Positions 42,308-51,486 of a stretch of DNA of 64,000 nt are shown here, piece after piece; position 1 is the stretch's first letter, and every line of letters starts with the position of its first letter. This DNA comes from Streptosporangium becharense. GTDB taxonomy: Bacteria; Actinomycetota; Actinomycetes; Streptosporangiales; Streptosporangiaceae. Location of the stretch: NCBI RefSeq assembly GCF_014204985.1, contig NZ_JACHMP010000001.1:248001-312000 (forward strand). Direction: 5' to 3'. The notes under the pieces were generated by a model. The model had not been told where the DNA came from and did no database searches. It worked only from the letters and a program-made list of their open reading frames with translations. The position numbers and the translations under genes are program-made.

Positions 42308-43345
42308 CTACGGCCGGATGAGGACCTTGAGGGATTCGCGCCGGTCCATGGCGCGGTAGCCGTCGGACACCTGCTCCAGGCCGATGGTGCGGTCGAAGAC
42401 CCTGCCGGGCTGGACGGTCCCGTCCAGCACACCCGGCATCAGCCGCTCGATGTAGGCGCGGGCCGGGGCCGGCCCGCCGGTCAGGGTGATGTTCGGGCCG
42501 AACAGGGTGGTGAATCCGACCGGGGCGTCGTCGTACTGCGGCACCCCGACCCGGGAGATCACCCCGCCGGGCCGGACCACGCCGACGGCCTGGGTGTAGG
42601 CGGGCATGTGGCCGACCGCCTCCAGCACTTTGGCCGCGCCGTGACCGCCGGTCAGCTCGCGGACCTTCGCGATCCCCTCGTCCCCGCGTTCGGCGATCAC
42701 GTCGGTGGCGCCGAACTCCACCCCCAGGCCGGTACGGTCCTTGTGGCGGCCCATCAGGATGATCTGCTCGGCGCCCAGCTGCCTGGCCGACAGCACCGCC
42801 AGCAGGCCGACCGCGCCGTCGCCGATCACCACGACCGAATCGCCGGGGCCGACGCCCGCGCTCTTGGCGGCGTGATAGCCCGTGCCGTACACGTCCGACA
42901 GGGTCAGCAGGCCGGGGAGGAGTTCGGAGTCCTCGCCGACGGGCGCCTTGACCAGCGTCCCGTCCGCCAGGGGGACGCGGACGGCCTCGGCCTGGCCCCC
43001 GCCGATCCCGTCCGCACCCCAGAAACCGCCGTGCAGGCAGGAGGTCTGCAAGCCTTCCCGGCAGAACTCGCACGTGCCGTCCGACCACGCGAACGGTGCG
43101 ATCACCAGATCGCCCCTGCTCACGGTGGTGACCTCGGGGCCGGTCTCCTCCACGACGCCGACGAACTCGTGGCCCATCGGAGTGCCCTCGGTCGTGGCCG
43201 GCATGGTGTGGTACGGGTGCAGGTCCGACCCGCAGACGCAGGCCCGCACCACCCGTACCAGTGCGTCGGTCGGCTCCCGCAGCACCGGGTCCGGGACCGT
43301 CTCGATCCGCACATCACCCGCCCCGTACATGAGCGTTGCTCGCAT
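42308..43345 (-). CDS. zinc-dependent alcohol dehydrogenase (MDR family)
   Basis: This 345-residue medium-chain dehydrogenase has the catalytic zinc ligands C-V-C-G-S-D-L-H near residue 38 and G-H-E-F-V-G near 58. In the structural-zinc loop only C-E-F-C and one further Cys remain, so that site may be incomplete. The NAD(P) loop is V-V-I-G-D-G-A-V-G near 172, with G-R-H-K-D-R after the second strand, whose Arg/His favour NADP. ATG at 43345 follows GGGAGG. It is monocistronic. Similar enzymes oxidise sugar alcohols or short alcohols. Confidence 0.92.
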   Translation of the reverse strand: MRATLMYGAGDVRIETVPDPVLREPTDALVRVVRACVCGSDLHPYHTMPATTEGTPMGHEFVGVVEETGPEVTTVSRGDLVIAPFAWSDGTCEFCREGLQTSCLHGGFWGADGIGGGQAEAVRVPLADGTLVKAPVGEDSELLPGLLTLSDVYGTGYHAAKSAGVGPGDSVVVIGDGAVGLLAVLSARQLGAEQIILMGRHKDRTGLGVEFGATDVIAERGDEGIAKVRELTGGHGAAKVLEAVGHMPAYTQAVGVVRPGGVISRVGVPQYDDAPVGFTTLFGPNITLTGGPAPARAYIERLMPGVLDGTVQPGRVFDRTIGLEQVSDGYRAMDRRESLKVLIRP

Positions 43346-43616
43346 GTCTGTCACCTCCCGGTCGCTGTCACAACCGGTATGAGCCCTACCCCTGCCGACC
43401 CGTGGCCGGGACGGTTCGGCCGTCAAGGCGGCCCATCTCCGGCAAACGTTCCTTTGCCCGGCGGTGGCGGCGGAGCACAATCGGCCTTGGAGGAGGAACA
43501 GGCCTTGTCCACCGGGGGTGGGGAACCCAGGAACAGCCATTGGGGCCCGGCGCCCAGGCCGGTGTCACCAGACGCAAAGTAGAGCGTCCGCGCTGGTCAG
43601 AGGGCCCGGACGGCGA

Positions 43617-43820
43617 GTGGCCGCCGGCCCGCTCACCGGGAACGACCGGCCCACCGACCCCTACCGGTGCCGGATGCTGGAGATCGGCCTGGCCCGCCGC
43701 AAGGTCGAGCTGTATGAGCGGATGCTGACCGAGCTGCCCGACGCCCCCCAGACCCTGGAGGTTCCTGGCCGGCGCACGCGCCCGCCTGGCCGAGCTGACC
43801 GGCCCCCGGTGACGCCGTGA
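43617..43820 (+). CDS. small helical protein, possibly frameshifted
   Basis: The frame from GTG 43617 gives a helical segment L-A-R-R-K-V-E-L-Y-E-R-M-L-T-E-L-P-D-A-P-Q-T-L. A one-base change at about 43760 would continue as F-L-A-G-A-R-A-R-L-A-E-L-T-G-P-R and stop at 43812, which looks more protein-like than the present ending. The existing frame nevertheless ends with a GTGA overlap on the next gene. No family was recognised. It belongs to the left edge of the mobile island. Confidence 0.35.
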   Translation: MAAGPLTGNDRPTDPYRCRMLEIGLARRKVELYERMLTELPDAPQTLEVPGRRTRPPGRADRPPVTP

Positions 43821-44113
43821 CCGACCTCAAGCGCGGCCAGATGCACCCCTACCGCATCCCCGGCGACCGCGGCCGGCCCGTCGTCACCCCGCCGCTCGCC
43901 GCCGACGCCGGACCCATGACCCGCCTGGACCGGCTGCACCGCGCCGTCGTCCGGCACGCCGGAGTCTCCGAGGCCGCCTGCGCGCTGACCACCGCCCGCC
44001 GCGGCGGACGCCTCGACCCCGGCCGCGCCGTCCCCGTCGACCAGGCCGACCCGGCGCTGCTGTGCCCGGTCGGCGGCTGCCGGATGCGCGTCTGGCCACC
44101 GGCCCGGACCTGA
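43817..44113 (+). CDS. hypothetical protein with a degraded inverted copy at 51.9 kb
   Basis: This 98-residue, Arg-rich protein starts at GTG 43817 (T-D-L-K-R-G-Q-M-H-P-Y-R-I-P-G-D). A middle segment A-V-V-R-H-A-G-V-S-E-A-A-C-A-L follows, with a C-P-V-G-G-C pair near the end that could bind metal. No family was recognised. Bases 43822-43904 recur inverted at 51902-51984 with only three differences, so the gene family is dispersed with the mobile remnants here. Expression is uncertain. Confidence 0.45.
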   Translation: MTDLKRGQMHPYRIPGDRGRPVVTPPLAADAGPMTRLDRLHRAVVRHAGVSEAACALTTARRGGRLDPGRAVPVDQADPALLCPVGGCRMRVWPPART

Positions 44114-44154
44114 CGCCCCCCGGACTGGGGTGCCACTCTGGCGACCTCGCGTAA

Positions 44155-45122
44155 TCAACTGTCGCCTATTTGGCTGTGGTGGAGCTCGTGGTCGTCACGG
44201 GAGTGGTCGTCGCCTGGGGCGTAGCGGCTCCAGGGGCTGCCGGCGGCGGTAGCGATGCGTCTGGTCTGCTGGTCGGTGTAGCCGAGCATCCGGGCGATGA
44301 CCGGTGCCGGTGCCTGAAGAACGAGGTGCCGCAGTGCGGCGGCCCGGCTGTTGAGGGTGACGATCTGGTGGGTTCGCAGTCGTTGTTCGATGGCGTCGGT
44401 GGTCATGGGCTGGCCGCCGCGGCGGCCCGGGAAGAGCCGGCGGGAGTTCTGATTGGTCGCGGTCGTCAGGTTGAGGCGCTGGCCGAGATGGTCCAGTAGC
44501 AGGGTGGCGAAGGGCTCTGGGACGGGTGTGGGTGGGTCCCCGAGGCGGAGGCTGACCTGGCCGTCGTGATGAAGGACATCATCGATCGTCAGGCGCAGGA
44601 TCCGAGTCAAAGGCTGGGCATAGAGCAGCACTATGACGGCGGCGGTCCGGGTGAGCAGGGGGATCTGTTCGTCGTCGAGGAGACGGCGCAGGGCGGCCAG
44701 GCGCTGCTGCCGGCTGATGGGCGCGGGGTTGGTGGTGGGGTGGTGCGGGAGTGCCAGCCGGGGCAGGAGCTTGGTCCGCATGGCCCACCTGAGAAGGCGT
44801 GGGTAAGGCGTCGGGCGGTGTAGGCACCCGCATACCAGCTGTCGATGTCGGTCTGGCCGCAGGTGGCGAGAGTGCGGCCGCGCTGGTCCATCCAGCTCAG
44901 GAACGCAATGGCCTGCAGGATCTCACCTCGGGCCTGCTGGGTTTGCTTCTCGGTGATCGGTTTCTTTTCGGCGAACCGCCGGAGTCGGCGGAGGCAGCGC
45001 CAGGTAGCGAATCTGGCCACCATCTGCCGGCGATCGGGTTCGGTGATCTGGTTGAGGGTGTCGCGCAGCCACCGCTGGAACAGCATCAGGTGCCGGTCTG
45101 CGGGCGGGAGGACGCTGTGCAT
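44155..45122 (-). pseudogene. recombinase-like gene, frameshifted
   Basis: The ATG at 45122 opens R-H-L-M-L-F-Q-R-W-L-R-D-T-L and continues to Y-A-G-A-Y-T-A-R-R-L-T-H-A-F. A lost base near 44792 shifts the rest (L-R-W-A-M-R-T-K-L to the stop at 44155, with R-I-L-R-L-T-I-D-D-V and L-R-H-L-V-L-Q-A-P-A-P-V-I-A) into another frame. The order of domains resembles the integrase-like second recombinase found in actinobacterial tyrosine-recombinase modules, upstream of which an XRE gene and a first integrase lie, as here. The catalytic tyrosine is not evident. Another remnant of this family occurs at 53343-53486. Confidence 0.6.
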
Positions 45123-45405
45123 TGAGGTTGACCGACCCATCGTCGGTGGCGGTCTTGCGAACGACGGCGTTCTCGGCTTTGGTGGCGATCAGGTCGGTCG
45201 GGGTGCAGGTGAAGATGTCGCAGAGCGCGGCGAGAACGGGAAGTGAGAGGCGCTCCGGGACGCCGGTGGCCAGCCGGTGGATCTGGGAGACCGACAGGTC
45301 GATGCCGCGCTCGACCAGCAGTGGGACGAGGTCGCTGATGGTGAACATGCCGTGGGCTGCCATGACCTCGCACAGCCGCCATCGGTAGCTGACCTGGCGT
45401 TTCAT
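44923..45405 (-). CDS. XRE-type HTH regulator of the recombinase module
   Basis: The first ~85 residues are a Cro/CI-type helix-turn-helix protein (V-M-A-A-H-G-M-F-T-I-S-D-L-V-P-L-L, L-S-V-S-Q-I-H-R-L-A-T-G, then L-P-V-L-A-A-L-C-D-I-F-T-C-T-P-T-D-L-I). After about residue 95 the frame runs on, overlapping the recombinase by roughly 200 bases with Arg/Pro-rich sequence. A small indel has probably removed the normal stop. The ATG at 45405 overlaps the integrase stop (45402). It is likely to regulate the excision module when that was intact. Confidence 0.7.
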   Translation of the reverse strand: MKRQVSYRWRLCEVMAAHGMFTISDLVPLLVERGIDLSVSQIHRLATGVPERLSLPVLAALCDIFTCTPTDLIATKAENAVVRKTATDDGSVNLNAQRPPARRPAPDAVPAVAARHPQPDHRTRSPADGGQIRYLALPPPTPAVRRKETDHREANPAGPR

Positions 45406-46167
45406 CGTGTCTTCCTTCTGGGCGGTTCGAGAGCGGCGGCCAGGGTCTCATCCAAGGCCCGGCGCAGGGTGCGGGTGCGGAAGTCGGAGGAGACGCAGGT
45501 GTAGAGAGACGTGGTGCTGGCGTGCTCGTGACCGCACTGGAACTGGACGAACATCGGATCGCGGCCCGCCTCGATGAGGTGGGTGACATAGGAACGGCGC
45601 AGCCCATGGAAGTCCAGGCCAGGATCCAGGCCGAGGGCCTCGCGGTAGGCGACCTTGAACAAGGTGGCGTCCCGGGGCCGGCAGCCAGCCCTTGCGGCCC
45701 CGGTCGCGGGCCGTGGTCACCTGCTCGTCGGCGTAGTCGAAGAAGTCCTGCAGCTCATCGATGGTGAAGGCCCGCTTCTTGGGCCGGGACTCGACTTCTT
45801 GGACATGGGTCGCGGAGTTGCCCTCATGCACGATCTGGATCGGATGCGTGCCGAAGCGCTCCTGGCAGACCTCTGCCCAGCCGTAGGCCGGATCGATGAC
45901 GTACTGGCAGAAGGAACGCAGTGCGTCCTGGTAGGAGCGCAGCGTCGAGTGCGCGCAGCCGTGCACCGAGCGCAGGTCGGCGAACCATTCGTCGGCGTGC
46001 TGGGCCGTCCGCTGCCACGGGAATGCCTCGGCATGCCGGAGAAAGACGCCAAGGCGGCCGGTCCGTTTGTCGATCGTCGAGAGGGCGAGATTCCTGGCCG
46101 GCTGCTGATTGCGCCAGCCGTCCACCATCGCTTCGAACACCTGCTCCTGGGGGTGCAGCAATGCCAC
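45402..46167 (-). pseudogene. tyrosine integrase with internal deletion
   Basis: The N-terminal SAM-like core-binding domain (V-D-G-W-R-N-Q-Q, then T-L-R-S-Y-Q-D-A-L-R-S-F-C-Q-Y-V) is intact to G-R-K-G-W-L-P-A near 45700. There a base is lost, and F-K-V-A-Y is joined directly to R-E-A-L-G-L-D-P-G-L. The C-terminal catalytic box with H-G-L-R-R-S-Y-V-T-H-L and G-H-E-H-A-S-T-T-S-L-Y is present. About 120 residues containing the first catalytic Arg and the Lys hairpin are missing. It cannot recombine DNA. It was the integrase of the island. Confidence 0.85.
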
Positions 46168-46235
46168 CCCATCGGCCAGCTGCAGCCGAGCGGCACCCGG
46201 GCCGGTCGTTCGTCCTCGGCACCGTCACTCTCCGT

Positions 46236-46276
46236 CGTTCGCGTTGGATGCGAATGTTTCGCATCCAACGCGAACG
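46236..46276. repeat. 19-bp perfect inverted repeat with 3-base loop
   Basis: Arms 46236-46254 and 46258-46276 are perfectly complementary around TGT. The repeat lies about 70 bases upstream of the integrase start, with no gene ending beside it. It could fold as a cruciform or an extended RNA hairpin. Possible roles are a recombination core, an operator for the XRE protein or a replication/transfer structure. Confidence 0.8.
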
Positions 46277-46510
46277 GCTGTCTAGCGTCCCAGGCCAGCG
46301 TATGGTTCCCATCCATCTCACTTGTCTCAGACCGCGCTCGGATGGGTAGAGTGCAGTCGGCCGAAACGCGCACACAGCAGCCCCTTCGTCGAGTTCGAGC
46401 CATCGGGCGCAAGGCGTCGCCAATTCGCATCTGATGCAATATGCGGCGGTTCACGAATACGGCAGAAACGGGCCGCCGGGTCTCTGACCTGTGGCGTTAC
46501 CAGGCCAGCC
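46277..46510. other. gap between hairpin and second inverted repeat
   Basis: This stretch has a lower GC content than its surroundings and no recognisable frame on either strand. It may be the region where the element's attachment site lay. Confidence 0.3.
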
Positions 46511-46550
46511 GCTCGCCGTCCAGAAACATACGCGTTCTCGGACGGCGAGC
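46511..46550. repeat. 11-bp inverted repeat with a third partial copy
   Basis: GCTCGCCGTCC (46511-46521) is inverted at 46540-46550, and the core CGCCGTCC returns at about 46567. The 18-base spacer is AT-richer. It resembles an arm/core arrangement of a recombination site, but no matching duplicate was found in the window. Confidence 0.5.
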
Positions 46551-46752
46551 CCGCCTGCGCAAACGCCGTCCGAAAACCTGTGTCTGAGAAGTCCCTGCGG
46601 TTCGGCGGCCCATATCAGCCGTATTCCGGTGGCACCCCAACGACGGGCTGCCGCCGGTCACATTCGAGCGTCAGGTGATCGAGAAGAGGCAAGTGTCATC
46701 GGCCCTGGTGAGGGCCGCTGTGGCATAGGACCGTCTCCACGCTTTCAGGGGA

Positions 46753-47058
46753 TTGACAACCTGGCTGCTCATCATCGTTCACACCCAGCTGCGCCTGGCT
46801 CGCCGTCTGACCGAGGACCTGCGTCACCCGTGGGAGAAGGCGGCTGCACGGGGCCAGCTCACTCCCGCCCGGGTCCGACGCGGGTTTCGGAACCTGCACC
46901 CTGCACTCGCTCAACCGGCCGGTGCACCCAAACCCGCTCGGCCCGGCCCAGGACGTCCACCCGCGATCCCCAATCGCCGCCCCGCACCCCACTACGACGT
47001 GGGAAAGACCATCAAACGCGGCCGCACCTTCGCCGCCCTACAACAATCCGGAGGTTAA
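46753..47058 (+). pseudogene. transposase C-terminal fragment
   Basis: About 100 residues match the C-terminus of a common actinobacterial transposase group: W-L-L-I-I-V-H-T-Q-L-R-L-A-R, T-P-A-R-V-R-R-G-F-R-N-L, P-K-P-A-R-P-G-P-G-R-P and H-Y-D-V-G-K-T. The DDE core is missing and there is no start signal. It is debris of an insertion sequence. Confidence 0.7.
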
Positions 47059-47310
47059 AGAACAAGATCAGAGATCCGGAATCAATTGGCTGCCAGCCAT
47101 GTCGTAGCCGTGACCGGTAATCAGATCGCGTGTATTCCGCGGCAATCAAGGGCCGAAGATTTCGGTACTCCGATGACGTTTTCCACGCGTGAAAGTCAAG
47201 CGCTAACGATGCGCCTCGTCCAAGATGCGCTATTGCGGGCCGTGATCAGGTGGCGTGACGGCGAGGGCGGAAGGGCCGTGGCCTCTCGCCGTTCTTCGTG
47301 CTGCGGAGAG

Positions 47311-47343
47311 GCCCGTGAGGAGGTGGTCGGCCTCCTCACGGGC
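47311..47343 (-). terminator. terminator of the SGNH/VCBS-repeat gene
   Basis: Perfect 13-base arms (47311-47323, 47331-47343) with a seven-base loop lie 26-58 bases beyond the stop of the leftward 1071-residue gene. The rest of 47059-47368 shows no gene. Confidence 0.75.
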
Positions 47344-47368
47344 CGGTTGGCGGTCGTTCAGGCAGGCG

Positions 47369-50300
47369 TCACGGGCAGCGGTTGGCGACGCAGAGCGGAG
47401 GCCACCCGTCGGGTGGGATGGGGGCCGCGGGCGGTGGGTTGTCCGGGGTGCCGGGGTAGCGGTCGTTGAACCAGGCGCCGATCTGGCCCAGGGGGCCGAT
47501 CCCGAGGTAGTCGGCCTTCCGGTCGCCGTTGACGTCGTGGAGCCGCACATTGTCGCGGTCGACTCCGACGTCGCCGATGATCTGGCCCTGCCAGATCCAT
47601 CCCTTGCCGCCGAGGTCGTTGAGCCAGGCGCGGACCTGTCCGTTGTCCTGGACGACGAGGTAGTCGACCTTCCGGTCGCCGTTGACGTCCTCCAGGCGCA
47701 CCCAGTCGCGCGGATAGCCGTAGCCCGGGTTGATCTCACCCTTCCACGTCCAGCCCTTGCCGGGGCCGTTGTTGATCCAGGCGCGGAGCTCGCCCTCGTC
47801 CTGGAGGACCAGGTAGTCGTCGAGGCCGTCGCCGTTGACATCCTCCAAGCGCACCCAGTCACGGGGGTAGCCGTAGCCCGGGTTGAGTTCGCCCTTCCAT
47901 GTCCAGCTCTGGCCGTCGCCGTCGTTCTGCCAGGCCCGGACCTGGCCCAGGTCCTGGAGGATGACGTAGTCGTCCCGGTTGTCGCCGTTCATGTCGGCCA
48001 GGCGGACCCAGTCGCGGGGGTAGCCGTAGCCGGGGTTGAGTTCGCCCTTCCATGTCCAGCTCTGACCGGTGCCGTCGTTCTGCCAGGCCCGGACCTGGCC
48101 CAGGTCCTGGAGGATGACGTAGTCGTCCCGGTTGTCGCCGTTCATGTCGGCGAAGCGCACCCAGTCACGCGGATAGCTGTAGCCCGCGGAGATCTGGACG
48201 ATGTGGTTCCAGCCCTCCCCGGGACTGGCGGGCGGGGGGCCGGGGTCGACCGGCGCCGGGTTGCCGGGGGTGGGGCCACCGGGGTAGCGGTCGTTGAACC
48301 AGGCGCCGATCTGGCCCAGGGGGCCGATCCCGAGGTAGTCGGCCTTCCGGTCGCCGTTGACGTCGGCGAGTCTCACGTTGTTCCGGTCGACTCCGACGTC
48401 GCCGATGATGGCGCCCTGCCAGACCCACCCCTTGCCGCCGAGGTCGTTGAGCCAGGCGCGGACCTGTCCGTTGTCCTGGACGACGAGGTAGTCGACCTTC
48501 TTGTCGGCGTTGATGTCCTCCAGGCGGACCCAGTCGCGGGGGTAGCCGTAGCCGGGGTTGATCTCGCCCTGCCACGTGAAGCCCTTGCCCGGGCCGTTGT
48601 TGATCCAGGCCCGGAGCTCGCCGCGGTCCTGGATGACCACGTAGTCGTCGAGGCCGTCGCCGTTGACATCCTCCAAGCGCACCCAGTCGCGCGGGTAGCC
48701 ATAGCCCGCGAGTTCGCCCTTCCATGTCCAGCTCTGGCCGACGCCGTTGTTCAACCAGGCTCGGACCTGCCCCAGGTCCTGGAGGACCACGTAGTCGTCC
48801 CGGTTGTCGCCGTCCATGTCGGCGAACCGCACCCAGTCACGGGGGTAGCCGTAGCCGGCGTTGAGCTCGCCCTTCCATGTCCAGCTGCGGCCGTCGCCGC
48901 CGTTCAACCAGGCTCGGACCTGCCCCAGGTCCTGGAGGACCACGTAGTCGTCCCGGTTGTCACCGTCCATGTCGGCGAACCGCACCCAGTCACGGAGGTA
49001 GCCGTATCCCGCGGAGATCTGCTCGACGGCGTTCCAGCCTTCGGCGGGGTCGGCGGGCTGGGGCATCTGGCACGCCGACGGGTTGCCGGCGACCGGGCTG
49101 GCGATGACACGCTCACGGAGCGCCGCGCTGATCGCGCTGTGGAAGACTCTCCCCATCTTGTCGTAGCCGCGCTGGCCGGGGTGGAGCTTGTCCCTCAGAT
49201 CGGCCTCGGTGACGGCGCCCATGCTGAGGGCCCGCACGCGCCGGCCCTCGGCGGCGAGATTCCTGGCCATGTCCGGGATCCGGGAGTTATACGCGGCGAT
49301 CCGCGCGTTGATCGCGTCGTCCTGCGACGGTACGAGCCCGCTGACCAGTACCGTGGTCTCCGGAGCGGCATTGGTGATCTTGCGGATCAGGGCGGCGAGC
49401 CGATGGTGGGCGTTCCCGACGTCGAAGTTCCGGTTCATGTCGTTGGTCCCGATGTGCAGCAGGACGACGTTGGGCCGGTTGCGGCGTACGGTGCATTCGG
49501 CGATGTCGTCGATCTGGTCGATCCGCCAGCCGCCGTGGCCTTCGTGGTCGGAGTCGGAGATGGAGCCCGCGCCCGAGTCCTGGGAGCCGACGAAGTCCAC
49601 CGAGTGGCCGGCCGTCTGCAACCCGCTCAGCAGTTCGCGCCGGTAACCGACGTATTTCTCGGTGCTGTCGCCGATCCCTCCGTAGCCCACGGTGATCGAA
49701 TCGCCCATCGGCATCACCCGCAGGTTGGCCGTGCGGGGCATCCAACCTCGTGCGGTGGCCAGCTCGAGCAGACTTTCCGCGGTCCCGGGGCCGCGTCCGC
49801 CCACCACATTGGCCAGCGTCCTGAAGAAGCCGGCCGATGAGCCCCACCAGCGTTCGATCGTGTTCGCGACCGACAGGAACCCGTCGCGGATCTTCTCGAA
49901 GGCGGAGCTGAGCGAGTAGCCGCTCTCGACCTTGCTCATGGCGAACGGGCCGAGCCAGACCTCCCAGACCAACGCGGAGACGGCGTCGACGATGAGGGAT
50001 CCCAGCGCCCTCTCCCAGAAGGCCCAGTCCCTTGCCGGCCCGTCTTCGAGAACCGTGATCAACAGGACGATGCCCTTGCTGATGATCACCTGCAGGCTAG
50101 CGCAAATCCCCTTGGCGAGGCTCGGAGTCGCCGGCATCGCGGGGACCAGGCCGATGACGCACACCACCCGGAACACGAGTCCACCGGCGGTGACGCTGAC
50201 CCACATCAGCGCCTCCTCCCACCAGGACAGGTTGCTGGTGTGCACGTCCGATTCCACCGTGACCGACACGCCGGTGGACGTCACGGTGAAGGCGCCGTCG

Positions 50301-50584
50301 AACTCGCGCGGTTCCAGGTCACGCGCCCCAGGGAAGTTGGCGGGATGCGCCGCGATCTCCTCCTGGATGGTCTCGCTGAGGAGGTCGTTGCGGTTGTTGA
50401 ACTCGTTCGCCCACGCGGTCAGTTCGGCCCGATCGAACCCCTCGGGCATCGCGAAGTTCAGCGTGACCGTGGTCGCGGCGCTCGCCGCCGGCTGAAAGCC
50501 GACCTGAAGAAGCAGGCACAGGGTGACGAGCAGGGACGTCACGACCCTGCCCCTTCTTCGGATCTTCCTGCCGATCACCGGCAC
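47369..50584 (-). CDS. secreted SGNH hydrolase with ten VCBS/FG-GAP-like repeats
   Basis: This is a 1071-residue exported protein. The signal sequence (residues ~8-37) has a twin-Arg-rich start, hydrophobic core and A-A-S-A. It is followed by a ~330-residue N-terminal region with two or three hydrophobic helices, then an SGNH/GDSL esterase domain: M-G-D-S-I-T-V-G-Y, H-I-G-T-N-D-M-N and D-K-L-H-P-G-Q (Ser, Asn, Asp/His). The C-terminal 500 residues are two blocks of five repeats, each about 45 residues, with G-Y-G-Y-P-R-D-W-V-R-F and D-M-D-G-D-N-R-D-D-Y, a calcium-binding-like loop of beta-propeller modules. GTG at 50584 or 50578 follows GGAGGG. It is flanked by mobile debris. Confidence 0.88.
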   Translation of the reverse strand: MPVIGRKIRRRGRVVTSLLVTLCLLLQVGFQPAASAATTVTLNFAMPEGFDRAELTAWANEFNNRNDLLSETIQEEIAAHPANFPGARDLEPREFDGAFTVTSTGVSVTVESDVHTSNLSWWEEALMWVSVTAGGLVFRVVCVIGLVPAMPATPSLAKGICASLQVIISKGIVLLITVLEDGPARDWAFWERALGSLIVDAVSALVWEVWLGPFAMSKVESGYSLSSAFEKIRDGFLSVANTIERWWGSSAGFFRTLANVVGGRGPGTAESLLELATARGWMPRTANLRVMPMGDSITVGYGGIGDSTEKYVGYRRELLSGLQTAGHSVDFVGSQDSGAGSISDSDHEGHGGWRIDQIDDIAECTVRRNRPNVVLLHIGTNDMNRNFDVGNAHHRLAALIRKITNAAPETTVLVSGLVPSQDDAINARIAAYNSRIPDMARNLAAEGRRVRALSMGAVTEADLRDKLHPGQRGYDKMGRVFHSAISAALRERVIASPVAGNPSACQMPQPADPAEGWNAVEQISAGYGYLRDWVRFADMDGDNRDDYVVLQDLGQVRAWLNGGDGRSWTWKGELNAGYGYPRDWVRFADMDGDNRDDYVVLQDLGQVRAWLNNGVGQSWTWKGELAGYGYPRDWVRLEDVNGDGLDDYVVIQDRGELRAWINNGPGKGFTWQGEINPGYGYPRDWVRLEDINADKKVDYLVVQDNGQVRAWLNDLGGKGWVWQGAIIGDVGVDRNNVRLADVNGDRKADYLGIGPLGQIGAWFNDRYPGGPTPGNPAPVDPGPPPASPGEGWNHIVQISAGYSYPRDWVRFADMNGDNRDDYVILQDLGQVRAWQNDGTGQSWTWKGELNPGYGYPRDWVRLADMNGDNRDDYVILQDLGQVRAWQNDGDGQSWTWKGELNPGYGYPRDWVRLEDVNGDGLDDYLVLQDEGELRAWINNGPGKGWTWKGEINPGYGYPRDWVRLEDVNGDRKVDYLVVQDNGQVRAWLNDLGGKGWIWQGQIIGDVGVDRDNVRLHDVNGDRKADYLGIGPLGQIGAWFNDRYPGTPDNPPPAAPIPPDGWPPLCVANRCP
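47448..48220. repeat. second five-repeat block of the SGNH protein
   Basis: This 773-base block encodes E-G-W-N, then five repeats beginning G-Y-S/G-Y-P-R-D-W and ending N-D-R-Y-P-G. It is nearly the same length as, and closely similar to, the block at 48279-49045. The order of repeat variants is conserved: two 'DNRDDY', one 'DGLDDY', one 'KVDY', one 'RKADY'. Hence the whole block was duplicated. Confidence 0.85.
48279..49045. repeat. first five-repeat block of the SGNH protein
   Basis: This 767-base block encodes E-G-W-N, five repeats of the same order of variants as the neighbouring block, and R-Y-P-G. A Pro-rich linker (P-T-P-G-N-P-A-P-V-D-P-G-P) separates the blocks. One repeat lacks two residues (E-L-A-G-Y instead of E-L-N-P-G-Y). 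Confidence 0.85.
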
Positions 50585-51427
50585 TGTCCCTCCACGTGTA
50601 CGAGCGGGCGGCCCACTGGCGGCCTGCCGGAAGCCGTGTCGGTCACATCGGGCTGCCGCCACCGGGGGGGTGAAGGGCAGGAGGAGGCAGGGCGACCCAG
50701 CGGGCCACGGGAATGGGAAGTTGTCACGAGAATCGCAGCTCCGTGATTCGCGGATAGGACCGAGCAAAGATGCTGAGGTGCGATGCGCCGGATGCGCCGC
50801 GCGTCGCCGGAACACACAGGGTCGGCGGCTACCGGCGATGGGGAAGCCCGTCCGGGGATCGGCGGGTTGCGGTCACCGATGGGGTCGGGACATCGGCTGT
50901 CTGAACCGGCGGAGGATGATGCCGGATGGGGTGAGGACCAACTGCGACCACGCGGCCGGTTCCGCCGGTTGGTTGTCGTGGGGCGTTTGGAAAGATGAAA
51001 GATGCAGGTGCGATCCACTGGCCGACGAGGCCGTAGTCATCAGGTCTTCCTGCCGCACGATTCAGCTCGCCTCACGCGAGAGCGCCGCCGGTATGTGCCT
51101 ACGCGTCGAAGTTCCACCGGCTGGTAGCGGCCGCTGTTCCACGATGCGCGTAAGCGGCGCCGTTACGGTTGCTACCGGTAGAAGGCATTCTTCCTCGTTC
51201 CAAGTCGGGACGCTCATATGGCGTCTCTTCTAATCGCGCATACAATCGCCACCAGAATGCGATTCGGTGTATGACAGGTGAACGATTCACCATGGCGAGA
51301 TGACGAGAAAGTTGAATGGTGAAGAGTGAGGTGATCTCAGCGAGAACAGGTCAAGCATCTGCGGTGTTATGCCGCCAAGCGTCATTGACGCGCACGAACC
51401 GGGATAGGTCGCGATGTCCCTGAAATG
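50585..51427. other. gap: no intact gene
   Basis: About 840 bases lie between the SGNH gene start and the transposase remnant. GC drops towards 51200-51400. Open frames present are short and not protein-like. The promoter of the secreted hydrolase must lie at the left end. Confidence 0.45.
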
Positions 51428-51486
51428 AGCGTGGAGCCCCCGGCAGAAGAGGTCTCACCACAAGATCCTCAACCGGAAAGCTCCAC
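51428..51486. repeat. IS left-end stem
   Basis: CGTGGAGC at about 51430 is inverted as GCTCCACG at about 51480, just before the transposase GTG. It is probably the subterminal structure of the insertion sequence left end. Confidence 0.4.

Noticed and set aside
47255..49840. 861-codon plus-strand frame opposite the SGNH/VCBS-repeat gene
   Set aside because: Its repeats are the mirror of the real protein's repeats; the minus strand carries the signal peptide and catalytic motifs.
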